Positions 31,947 through 38,239 of a stretch of 38,239 bases of DNA are shown here, piece after piece (position 1 is the first letter of the stretch; every line of letters starts with the position of its first letter). The stretch spans positions 1 to 38,239 of the forward strand of contig CAJOGK010000009.1 of assembly GCA_905234145.1 (NCBI GenBank). The letters run 5' to 3'. Source of the DNA: an uncultured Prevotella sp. (GTDB lineage: Bacteria > Bacteroidota > Bacteroidia > Bacteroidales > Bacteroidaceae). Below the pieces are notes generated by a model, which saw only the letters and a program-made list of their open reading frames with translations, ran no database searches and was not told the DNA's origin. Position numbers and translations under genes: made by a program.

Positions 31947-32372
31947 ATGCAAAGTGACCCAAAGCAGTGTTTATACTGCACCAACAATCAGACGCTTCAT
32001 GATCTGATGATTGAGTTCGCCCAGTTGTCAGTATCGCGTGCTTTCCTGTTTAAGGAGCAAACCTATCGTGGCCGTTGTCTCGTAGCCTATAAAGACCATG
32101 TGAACGACCTTAACGAACTGTCGGATGAAGACCGTAATGCCTTTATGGCAGATGTCGCCCGTGTAACGCGTGCCATGCAGAAGGCCTTCAATCCCGAGAA
32201 GATTAACTATGGTGCTTACAGTGATAAACTGTCACACCTGCATTTCCATCTGGCTCCAAAGTATGTAGATGGTCCCGATTATGGAGGCGTGTTCCAGATG
32301 AATCCAGGCAAAGTGTATCTCTCAGATGCAGAATACGCAGAGATGATTGAGAAGCTCAAGGCTAATCTCTAA
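31947..32372 (+). CDS. HIT family nucleotide-binding hydrolase
   Basis: 141 residues. The histidine triad is HLHFHLAPK (H97, H99, H101). CLYC near the N-terminus (C8, C11) is like the zinc-binding cysteines of some bacterial HIT proteins. The middle HVNDLNELSDEDRNAFMADVARVTRAMQKAF is the family's helix. HIT proteins hydrolyse nucleotide phosphoramidates, dinucleotides or related bonds; the substrate cannot be identified. It has its own promoter and is followed 30 nt later by the DUF1015 gene. Confidence 0.93.
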   Translation: MQSDPKQCLYCTNNQTLHDLMIEFAQLSVSRAFLFKEQTYRGRCLVAYKDHVNDLNELSDEDRNAFMADVARVTRAMQKAFNPEKINYGAYSDKLSHLHFHLAPKYVDGPDYGGVFQMNPGKVYLSDAEYAEMIEKLKANL

Positions 32373-32395
32373 TGTTTAATCTTTAATGTTTAATG
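32363..32395 (+). repeat. Short AT-rich tandem repeat between HIT and DUF1015 genes
   Basis: TAATGTTTAATC/TTTAATG units repeat across the HIT stop codon and fill the intergenic gap. It looks like low-complexity slippage. Confidence 0.5.
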
Positions 32396-32401
32396 TAATT
32401 C

Positions 32402-33649
32402 ATGGCAATTATTAAACCCTTTAAAGGTATTCGTCCGCCAAAGGATTTGGTAGAGAAAGTAGAGAGCCGTCCATACGATGTGCTCGATAGTGAAGAGGCT
32501 AGGGCAGAGGCTGGCGATAACGAGATGAGCCTTTACCACATCATCAAACCTGAGATTGATTTCCCTGTAGGCACTTCTGAGTATGACCCTCGTGTGTACG
32601 AGAAAGCAGCCGAGAATTTCCAGAAGTTCCAGGATAAGGGTTGGTTGGTTCAAGACGCGCGCGAACATTATTATATATATGCGCAAACGATGAACGGAAA
32701 AACGCAGTATGGCCTTGTGGTATGTGCCCATACCGATGACTATATGGCTGGCCGCATCAAGAAACATGAGCTTACCCGTCGCGATAAGGAAGAAGATCGT
32801 ATGAAGCATGTGCGTGTAAACAATGCCAATATCGAACCAGTATTCTTTGCCTATCCCGATAATAGCGTACTCAACGATTTGATTATGCGCTATGCTGCCA
32901 CTGAGCCCGAATACGATTTCATTGCCCCTATCGATGGTTTCCGCCACCAGTTCTGGGTAATATCTGACGAGGCTGATATGCAGACCATCACAGAGCAGTT
33001 TGCCAAGATGCCTTCGCTCTATATTGCTGACGGTCATCATCGTTCGGCCGCTGCAGCCCTCGTAGGTGCAGAAAAGCAGAAGCAGAACCCCAACCATAAA
33101 GGCACCGAGGAGTATAACTTCTTTATGGCCGTATGCTTCCAAGCTTCACAGTTGACTATCCTTGATTACAACCGTGTGGTAAAAGATCTCAATGGCATGA
33201 GCTCTGAAGAGTTTTTGGCAGCCTTGCAGGTAAACTTCATTGTAGAGGATAAAGGTACTGAAATCTATAAGCCCCAGCAGTTGCATGAGTTCTCGCTTTA
33301 TTTAGATCAGCACTGGTTTAGCTTAAAGGCCAAAGAGGGAACCTACGATAATACTGATCCTATTGGTGTGCTCGATGTGGATATCTCCAGTCGCCTGATT
33401 CTCGATGAGATTCTGAACATTGGCGATCTGCGCTCTTCACAGCGTATCGATTTCGTAGGCGGTCTTCGCGGTCTTGGCGAGTTAAAGCGTCGTGTCGATT
33501 CTGGTGAGATGCGCGCTGCCTTAGCCCTCTATCCAGTATCGATGCAGCAGATCATGGATATTGCCGATAGCGGGAAAATCATGCCGCCTAAGGCTACTTG
33601 GTTCGAACCAAAACTCCGTTCGGGATTGGTTATCCACAAACTCAGTTAA
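32402..33649 (+). CDS. DUF1015 family protein
   Basis: 415 residues. It starts MAIIKPFKGIRPPKDLVEKVESRPYDVLDSEEARAEAGDN, the DUF1015 hallmark (P..a.RP......v..pPYDV.....a). The central region contains YIADGHHRSAAAALV, the conserved ADGHHRy block, and QLTILDYNRVVKDLNG. The family is widespread in Bacteroidetes and Firmicutes, has no established enzymatic role, and sits near serine biosynthesis genes here and in other Bacteroidetes, which suggests but does not prove a link to serine metabolism. No signal peptide, cytoplasmic. Confidence 0.92.
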   Translation: MAIIKPFKGIRPPKDLVEKVESRPYDVLDSEEARAEAGDNEMSLYHIIKPEIDFPVGTSEYDPRVYEKAAENFQKFQDKGWLVQDAREHYYIYAQTMNGKTQYGLVVCAHTDDYMAGRIKKHELTRRDKEEDRMKHVRVNNANIEPVFFAYPDNSVLNDLIMRYAATEPEYDFIAPIDGFRHQFWVISDEADMQTITEQFAKMPSLYIADGHHRSAAAALVGAEKQKQNPNHKGTEEYNFFMAVCFQASQLTILDYNRVVKDLNGMSSEEFLAALQVNFIVEDKGTEIYKPQQLHEFSLYLDQHWFSLKAKEGTYDNTDPIGVLDVDISSRLILDEILNIGDLRSSQRIDFVGGLRGLGELKRRVDSGEMRAALALYPVSMQQIMDIADSGKIMPPKATWFEPKLRSGLVIHKLS

Positions 33650-33651
33650 GT

Positions 33652-33921
33652 ATGAAAACGAAGCATGTACAATATCAGACTCACGGCACGTGTTCACAAC
33701 TGATTGATGTGACAGCCGATGAGAACGACGTTATCCAGCAGGTGTTTTTCCTTGGAGGTTGCAATGGCAACCTTCAGGGAATTAGCCAGTTGGTGCGTGG
33801 TCAGAAGATCGACGATGTGATACCTAAGATCAACGGTATCCGTTGTGGTGCGAAGGGTACATCGTGCCCCGACCAGTTATGCCGCGCCTTGGAGCAATTA
33901 AAACAAGCACCGCTAGAGTAA
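33652..33921 (+). CDS. TSCPD domain protein (TIGR03905-like)
   Basis: 89 residues from the ATG at 33652, 2 nt after the DUF1015 stop. It is a single small domain: YQTHGTCSQLIDVTADENDVIQQVFFLGGCNGNLQGISQLVRG and IRCGAKGTSCPDQLCRAL, with TSCPD the family signature and several cysteines (GTCS, GGCNGN, RCG, TSCPDQLC). Similar domains occur at the C-terminus of some ribonucleotide reductases; the stand-alone form is uncharacterised. The conserved cysteines suggest metal binding. Confidence 0.92.
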   Translation: MKTKHVQYQTHGTCSQLIDVTADENDVIQQVFFLGGCNGNLQGISQLVRGQKIDDVIPKINGIRCGAKGTSCPDQLCRALEQLKQAPLE

Positions 33922-33938
33922 TCCTAGCAGAGAACTCA

Positions 33939-35978
33939 ATGTTAAGAATCAGCCGCATTATAGTATTATTCTTGCTATTTTCGGTAATAGTATGTTCTTG
34001 TACCAAGAACAATCACCAGACTGCAAGTTCAGACGAGATTTTTCTCGATGCCATCCAGAATCTGCGCGACGAAGGTGACTATTTAGAAGCCATGAATCTG
34101 GTAGATAGTCTTGAACGTACAAGACTTATCAGTGACGAATTGGCCAATAGCTATCGTGGCTCCATCTATTATGATATGGGGCAAACCCGCAGTGCAGAGT
34201 ATTATCTGCGCAAGTCGCTGGCTAACGAACAGTTGCTGAATGAGAATCGCAACAGATACTATGATTCTCGTGTAGAGCTGGGTACCTTGCTTACCAATAA
34301 GGGCGATCAGGAAGGCTTTCTTGATAATGCTCTAAAGGCATACGCCATATCTAAGAATGACACGTCGCAGCATGCCCGTTGCAGCTCGGCGCGACTCCTC
34401 GGACAGATTGGTAACTGTCAGTTATGGCTCGGCAGAAAAGAGGATGCAGAGAAGAATTTCAGGCAGGCTTATTCTGATAGCAAGAATCTGCTTGAGGCGT
34501 ATCATACTGAGAAAAATGCGCACTTGATAACTGGACTGCTCAACAATATCATCATAGAATACAACAACACTCACAATTTCCATGCAGCAAAGCCTTGGCT
34601 CGAATTGATGGCTCAGAGCGTAGAGACGCTTGCTACATTCGATGACTGTCCGGCTGACGTGCTCGACGAGATGCGGGCACGTCTGGCCGTAAATCGCGCC
34701 ATTATCTACGTAGAAACAGGCAGTAAGGCTGAAGCTGATAAATATTTCAAGGAGTTCTTGTCGTACAACTATGCTGATACCGACAATGGATTGCTCGATA
34801 AGTGTGTGTATTATGAATCGTCAGAGCAATGGAAGGCAGCAGCCATGTTGCAGGAACAACTCGACTCACTTGATCTGGCACATGGCGTTCCGCTCTCAAT
34901 GGACTACCTGAATTCATCCCTCGGCTCCATGTTTGAATGTCAACTGAAGTCGGGCGACAGTAAGTCGGCTCTCACTACTGCCGAGCGGATAGTTAGTCTG
35001 CTCGACTCCGTAAACAAGATACAGCAAAAAAGCGATGCTGCCGAATTGGCTACAATTTATGAGACTCAAGAGAAAGAGCAGAAAATAGCCGATCAGCAGC
35101 ACTATCTGTCTCGTATGCGCTCTGTAAGTCTATTCATCGCTTTGGTACTCGTATCGCTGTTCTTTGTTGTCTACACCCTATATCGCCGCAGGGCTATGCG
35201 TCGACTTAAAGAAGCTTACGATCAGCTGGAAGAGACCACGATGCAGAAAGAACGTATCGAGTCGGAACTTCGAATTGCCCGCGATATCCAGATGTCAATG
35301 GTGCCGAATGTTTTCCCCAAAACCGATAGGTTGGATATCTATGCATCGATGACACCTGCCCGCGAAGTTGGGGGCGACCTTTACGATTATCTACTAGAAG
35401 GCGACAGACTCTTTTTCTGTGTTGGTGATGTAAGTGGAAAGGGCGTACCTGCGTCACTGTTCATGGCACAATCGATACGACTCTTCCGCGCACTTGCCAA
35501 GCAGCAGATGATGCCGGCAGAGATAGCCCAACGTATGAATGCTGAGTTATCTGAAAAGAATGATGCAGGCATGTTTGTTACCTTATTCATCGGACTCATT
35601 GATTTGTCAACAGGCCATCTTCACTTCTGTAACTGCGGCCATAACCCGCCCGTTATTGGCGGTGATGATCATCATGGCGAATTCTTGCAGATGGAAGCTA
35701 ATGCACCTATCGGTCTCTGGCCCGGATTAGAGTTTGTGGGTGAGGAGATTGATACAATTAAACATCGGCCGTTGTTTGTATATACCGACGGACTCAACGA
35801 GGCCGAGAATAATCAACAGGAGCAGTTTGGCGATGACAGGCTGCTCGACATCCTGCGCCAGACACATTACGACAGCGCCCAACAGGTAATAGAAACCATG
35901 AAGCAACGTGTAGAAGCTCATCGTGCAGGTGCAGAGCCCAACGATGACTTAACGATGTTGTGTCTTATGGTAAGCTAA
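33939..35978 (+). CDS. Membrane-bound TPR and SpoIIE/PP2C-type phosphatase
   Basis: 679 residues from the ATG at 33939; a longer frame overlaps the TSCPD gene and is rejected. A lipoprotein-like signal ends IVCSC|TK. Residues about 30-380 form TPR-like helices (sensor part, expected in the periplasm). A membrane helix follows at about 397-417, then a coiled coil (LKEAYDQLEETTMQKERIESELRIARDIQMSM). The C-terminal SpoIIE/RsbU PP2C-type Ser/Thr phosphatase domain runs from about 440, with EVGGDLYDY (D480, D483), DVSGKGVPASLFMAQ (D497) and the C-terminal YTDGLNEAENN and NDDLTMLC metal-binding aspartates. Such proteins control anti-sigma/anti-anti-sigma partners, but no partner gene is nearby. The TPR part probably senses an envelope signal. 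Confidence 0.9.
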   Translation: MLRISRIIVLFLLFSVIVCSCTKNNHQTASSDEIFLDAIQNLRDEGDYLEAMNLVDSLERTRLISDELANSYRGSIYYDMGQTRSAEYYLRKSLANEQLLNENRNRYYDSRVELGTLLTNKGDQEGFLDNALKAYAISKNDTSQHARCSSARLLGQIGNCQLWLGRKEDAEKNFRQAYSDSKNLLEAYHTEKNAHLITGLLNNIIIEYNNTHNFHAAKPWLELMAQSVETLATFDDCPADVLDEMRARLAVNRAIIYVETGSKAEADKYFKEFLSYNYADTDNGLLDKCVYYESSEQWKAAAMLQEQLDSLDLAHGVPLSMDYLNSSLGSMFECQLKSGDSKSALTTAERIVSLLDSVNKIQQKSDAAELATIYETQEKEQKIADQQHYLSRMRSVSLFIALVLVSLFFVVYTLYRRRAMRRLKEAYDQLEETTMQKERIESELRIARDIQMSMVPNVFPKTDRLDIYASMTPAREVGGDLYDYLLEGDRLFFCVGDVSGKGVPASLFMAQSIRLFRALAKQQMMPAEIAQRMNAELSEKNDAGMFVTLFIGLIDLSTGHLHFCNCGHNPPVIGGDDHHGEFLQMEANAPIGLWPGLEFVGEEIDTIKHRPLFVYTDGLNEAENNQQEQFGDDRLLDILRQTHYDSAQQVIETMKQRVEAHRAGAEPNDDLTMLCLMVS

Positions 35979-36178
35979 AAAACATATCTTTTGTCGCCTT
36001 GTCGCCTGTCGTCAATCTCCGAAGCTTGACCTCAATACATATAAAAAGCAGTATTGGCCCGCATCCTCTGCGAGCCAATACCGATATGCGACAACATGCC
36101 CCAAAAGCGACAAACATCAATTTATGCCCAAATCCCTGTCGCAAATGTTGTTTGCAAGCCTTGTGAAAAATGACTTTT
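35979..36178 (+). other. Non-coding interval with hairpin and repeated TGTCGC/GCGACA words
   Basis: No gene. GTATTGGC (36051-36058) pairs with GCCAATAC (36074-36081), and CGCA (36060-36063) with TGCG (36069-36072) inside, a stable two-part hairpin. TGTCGC or its complement GCGACA recurs at least five times across the interval (about 35994, 36001, 36087, 36108 and 36138), allowing long-range pairing. It could be a structured 3' UTR, an RNA, or a repeat remnant. Confidence 0.4.
36155..36178 (+). promoter_or_regulatory. Shared upstream element, copy 1
   Basis: CAAGCCTTGTGAAAAATGAC followed by TTTT, about 44 nt upstream of the PRTase-gene -7 box. It is nearly identical to 37241-37263. Confidence 0.55.
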
Positions 36179-36198
36179 CGCAAATTCTTGCTGTTTTA

Positions 36199-36230
36199 TT
36201 TGCAAACTTCACTTTTTCTTCATATCTTTG
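36199..36230 (+). promoter_or_regulatory. Promoter of the PRTase-like gene
   Basis: TTTG (36199-36202), 20 nt, TATCTTTG (36223-36230). The leader to the ATG at 36248 is only about 10 nt after the expected transcription start. Confidence 0.85.
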
Positions 36231-36247
36231 CAAACGAGATTAATGAA

Positions 36248-37051
36248 ATGGGTGTAACATTTGACGATACAGAGAAAAAGTTTGTGTTCGATTTCGAGCA
36301 CGATGGCGCAGAAGACATTGTGAGTCTGACTGGCAATGGCTATCAGGTAGAGGCATTTGGCAAATGCTTCTATTATGGTTATGAATTCTCTGATCAGGTA
36401 GAAAGCTCTGTGCGTACCGCTTTTATCAAATATGTGAAATTCACTGAAGCATTGCAGGATACGCCAGATCTGACAAATTTCATCAAGAAAGCTGTAGATA
36501 ATCTCCATAAAAAGATTAATCTTTACAACTTTGATCTTGTGGTTATGCCAGAGTCTTCGAGTAAGGTGAACCAGTATATGTTGCGCTATATCTACAGATT
36601 TGCGCAACCAACATTATATAAGATGACGCTTGTAAAGGCTCTTCCCTCAAACATATCTTTCGATATGAAAGCCTACGAGAAGCAATATCTTGACGATGTC
36701 TTAGAGAATGGAATGCCTCGTTATTCGGAAGCTGCGAAAGAACAGGCAAAGAGTTCCATCAACGCCATGTTGGAGATGATTCATCAGAAGGATTATTTCA
36801 CGATTGCCAAAGATGTGAAGAAGAGCAGGCTTCGTCCTTATATAATGAACTTTCTCAGATTTGAATCTGATGAAGAAAAGGAACTATGTGCCATGATTCG
36901 TCAACAGAATGTTTTGGTGATTGACGATGTCACAACCAGCGGCTCAACACTTAATGAAGTTCTCCGTACACTAAGAATTCTTAACGAAGACAACGACATT
37001 ACCATTTTCAGCCTCATAGGCCGTAAGGATCTGATGGCAGATGCGGTGTAA
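36248..37051 (+). CDS. Phosphoribosyltransferase-domain protein, unknown substrate
   Basis: 267 residues from the ATG at 36248; a longer frame runs through the promoter and is rejected. The C-terminal PRPP-binding motif is VLVIDDVTTSGSTL (222-235, hydrophobics, DD, TTSGST), a clear type I PRTase loop. LVVMPESSSKVNQYM (about 98-112) fits the beta-strand and loop before it. The N-terminal part (about 1-90) and a helical insertion (about 125-210) are unrecognised and larger than in nucleotide-salvage PRTases. The substrate base is not recognisable. It stands before an ADP-ribosylglycohydrolase gene and shares an upstream element with it, suggesting a nucleotide-processing or regulatory module. 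Confidence 0.8.
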   Translation: MGVTFDDTEKKFVFDFEHDGAEDIVSLTGNGYQVEAFGKCFYYGYEFSDQVESSVRTAFIKYVKFTEALQDTPDLTNFIKKAVDNLHKKINLYNFDLVVMPESSSKVNQYMLRYIYRFAQPTLYKMTLVKALPSNISFDMKAYEKQYLDDVLENGMPRYSEAAKEQAKSSINAMLEMIHQKDYFTIAKDVKKSRLRPYIMNFLRFESDEEKELCAMIRQQNVLVIDDVTTSGSTLNEVLRTLRILNEDNDITIFSLIGRKDLMADAV

Positions 37052-37167
37052 TAAAGTGGTAGCTCCTCTAACATAACGAATCGAGGCAAAGGAAAGTTGG
37101 TGCTGTACTGAGCATTTGCTGCGATGGCGATCATTGCGACCATCATTGTGATAAATAACTTTTTCAT
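37052..37167 (-). pseudogene. Truncated start of an exported protein (signal peptide remnant)
   Basis: On the minus strand an ATG at 37167 opens a textbook Prevotella signal peptide (about 20 residues ending AIAANAQ), then about 19 residues (YSTNFPLPRFVMLEELPLY), after which the frame runs antisense into the PRTase gene. A promoter TATTTTTG (37203-37196) precedes it. The body of the protein is missing, so it is probably a broken gene. A short secreted peptide cannot be excluded. Confidence 0.55.
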
Positions 37168-37195
37168 GATTCAATAGTGTTAAATGTTCGTGCTG

Positions 37196-37203
37196 CAAAA
37201 ATA
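37196..37203 (-). promoter_or_regulatory. Promoter -7 box of the truncated exported gene
   Basis: TATTTTTG on the minus strand, followed by CAGCACGAA, the same wording as the orphan promoter at 31834-31841. Confidence 0.55.
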
Positions 37204-37240
37204 GAAATTAATCCCGCAACCTTCAAGCAAGAACCAATCA

Positions 37241-37263
37241 CAAGGCTTGTGAAAATCACTTTT
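37241..37263 (+). promoter_or_regulatory. Shared upstream element, copy 2
   Basis: CAAGGCTTGTGAAAATCAC followed by TTTT. About 21 of 24 positions agree with 36155-36178. The start, CACAAG-G-CTTGTG, is a perfect inverted repeat here. It lies about 36 nt upstream of the next -7 box. Confidence 0.55.
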
Positions 37264-37298
37264 TTTATAGAAATCGTTTTTCTTAAAGAAAAAAGTTG

Positions 37299-37306
37299 TA
37301 TATTTG
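37299..37306 (+). promoter_or_regulatory. Promoter -7 box (TATATTTG) of the ADP-ribosylglycohydrolase gene
   Basis: TATATTTG ends 22 nt before the ATG at 37329. No clean TTTG -33 box. Confidence 0.7.
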
Positions 37307-37328
37307 CAGAACCAATGATTAAAAGTTT

Positions 37329-38126
37329 ATGACGAACTACTTGATCAGCGAAGCAATAGGTGATATAGCAGGGAGTGCTTACGAAGGAAGAGGCCACCGC
37401 ATAAAAGATTATAATAAGGTGAAGATGTTCAGTTCCAGAGCACACTTCACCGACGATACCGTACTTACTTTTGCTTGTGCAGAAGCATTCATCGACAACT
37501 TTGATATGACGATGAATCTCTGGAAGTGTGCCAACGAACATCGTCATGCAGGCTTTGGCAGTAAGTTCAAACTCTGGATGGCCAGCCACAATCCCCAGCC
37601 ATATCGCAGTCTTGGCAATGGTTCTGCTATGCGCTGTTCTTCTGCAGGTTGGTTAGCAAACACAGAAGAAGAGTGTATTCGTATGGCTCACGAAACTGCT
37701 GCCCCCACGCACAATCACCCGGAAGGTTTCAAAGGCGCAGAAGCAACAGCCCTCGCCATCTTCCATCTCAAAAATGGCAAAGACAAGGAATTCATTCGTA
37801 CGAATATCCTCGATCACTACTACCCAGATTGGTCAAATAAGAAATACGCTGAGTTCCACGACTCTTATATCTTTTACTCCACTTGTGCAGGAACCGTTGG
37901 CCCCGCTATTATCTGCTTCTTAGAATCAGAAGATTATGTAGACTGCATTAAACTCGCCATTTCCCTTGGAGGCGATGCTGATACCCTCGCTGCCATCGCA
38001 GGCCCCATGGCCTACGCCTATTACAAGAAGATGCCCGATGCGCTAGTCTATCAGGCATTGAAGAAGCTTCCAGATTGGATGGTAAAAGTTAGTGAGAGAT
38101 TTGATGAGATAGTTAATTCAAAGTAG
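37329..38126 (+). CDS. ADP-ribosylglycohydrolase (DraG/ARH-like)
   Basis: 265 residues, one domain. Metal-binding signatures of the ARH/DraG family: the N-terminal IGDIAGSAYEG and FTDDTVLT (T41, D42, D43, T44), and the C-terminal GGDADTLAAIAGPMA (D216, D218, T219). GNGSAMRCSSAGWL and THNHPEGFKGAEATALAIF also match. The family removes ADP-ribose from proteins or small molecules using a binuclear Mg centre; Bacteroidales members of this short type have no assigned target. It follows the PRTase gene after a gap containing a broken exported gene and precedes a third gene by 5 nt. Confidence 0.95.
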   Translation: MTNYLISEAIGDIAGSAYEGRGHRIKDYNKVKMFSSRAHFTDDTVLTFACAEAFIDNFDMTMNLWKCANEHRHAGFGSKFKLWMASHNPQPYRSLGNGSAMRCSSAGWLANTEEECIRMAHETAAPTHNHPEGFKGAEATALAIFHLKNGKDKEFIRTNILDHYYPDWSNKKYAEFHDSYIFYSTCAGTVGPAIICFLESEDYVDCIKLAISLGGDADTLAAIAGPMAYAYYKKMPDALVYQALKKLPDWMVKVSERFDEIVNSK

Positions 38127-38131
38127 CAAGT

Positions 38132-38239
38132 ATGAACTACCCGCTGATATCTGAATATATAGAGGCCATCAAATCGGCAGAGGATAACTTTGAAGAATTG
38201 AGTTATCTAAGGCCAGTATTGGGTGATGATGGACTGCCA
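38132..38239 (+). CDS. Start of an unknown gene, cut by the window end
   Basis: 36 codons are visible (MNYPLISEYIEAIKSAEDNF then EELSYLRPVLGDDGLP). The start lies 5 nt after the ADP-ribosylglycohydrolase stop, so they are likely co-translated. The opening resembles, from memory only, the N-terminus of some Bacteroidales protein-kinase-like proteins; the kinase region would lie beyond the window, so this cannot be supported further. Confidence 0.6.
   Translation, partial: MNYPLISEYIEAIKSAEDNFEELSYLRPVLGDDGLP

Noticed and set aside
31769..31987. 72-residue minus-strand ORF across the HIT promoter
   Set aside because: It is antisense to the HIT start and promoter region; the real minus-strand signal is the fossil tail in another frame.
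36170..36247. Longer start of the PRTase-like gene
   Set aside because: The stretch includes the promoter; a hydrophobic peptide there is accidental.
1..38239. tRNA, rRNA, known riboswitch or insertion sequence
   Set aside because: None could be supported by reading; no transposase or integrase reading frame is present.

Overview
The window comes from a member of the Bacteroidales, most likely Prevotella/Segatella or a close relative. Evidence: many genes are preceded by the Bacteroidetes promoter form (TTTG, then 19-20 nt, then TAnnTTTG). There is a BspA-type leucine-rich-repeat surface protein with a C-terminal dockerin-like stretch, plus a fossil of a Prevotella-style secreted-protein C-terminus. 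Several Bacteroidetes-restricted families are present (DUF4296, DUF3256, VirE_N/DUF3987, TSCPD, M64 peptidase). No rRNA, tRNA, CRISPR array, integrase or transposase gene was seen.

Layout. (1) 1-1460: end of an XRE-type regulator, an ImmA/IrrE metallopeptidase and a PIN-like protein, packed as one transcription unit resembling a toxin-antitoxin or defence cassette. (2) 1688-3217, minus: BspA-like protein with 12 near-identical 69-bp repeats, flanked by REP-like palindromes. (3) 3514-5343: two unrecognised genes (HIRAN-like, then a small protein). The C-terminus of the first and the N-terminus of the second carry the same GDVxGDVIxxGGxKNE peptide. (4) 5541-9844: phage- or island-derived cassette: OB-fold-like protein, BRO antirepressor, VirE_N-DUF3987, unknown protein, M15 peptidase. 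Its genes have picked up several dispersed short repeats. (5) 9964-14334: membrane-tethered AraC regulator, M23 lipoprotein, TPR protein, phosphohexomutase. (6) 14486-23888: a long co-directional housekeeping run: ileS, DksA-like, lspA, DUF4296, nucleoside transporter, rsmE, paaK, DUF3256. It is followed by a promoter-to-terminator interval with no gene that may be a small RNA. (7) 24116-29501: proS diverging from OmpA-like/mtgA, then a minus-strand folK/M64/SpoU-methylase operon joined by ATGA overlaps. (8) 29662-35978: serC, serA, HIT, DUF1015, TSCPD and a TPR/SpoIIE phosphatase. (9) 36248-end: a phosphoribosyltransferase-domain protein, an ADP-ribosylglycohydrolase and the start of a third gene, a possible uncharacterised nucleotide/ADP-ribose module.

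Most promising leads: the paired GDVxGDVI motif of genes 3514-4788 and 4795-5343 (layout like bacterial amyloid-signalling or adaptor pairs); the swapped GxHH active-site motif of IleRS (associated in published work with mupirocin hyper-resistance); the PRTase/ADP-ribosylglycohydrolase module with a shared upstream element; a candidate sRNA at about 23950-24100; and two fossils of deleted secreted-protein genes (31753-31865 and 37052-37203). All functional calls rest on reading motifs by eye. No database search was run.
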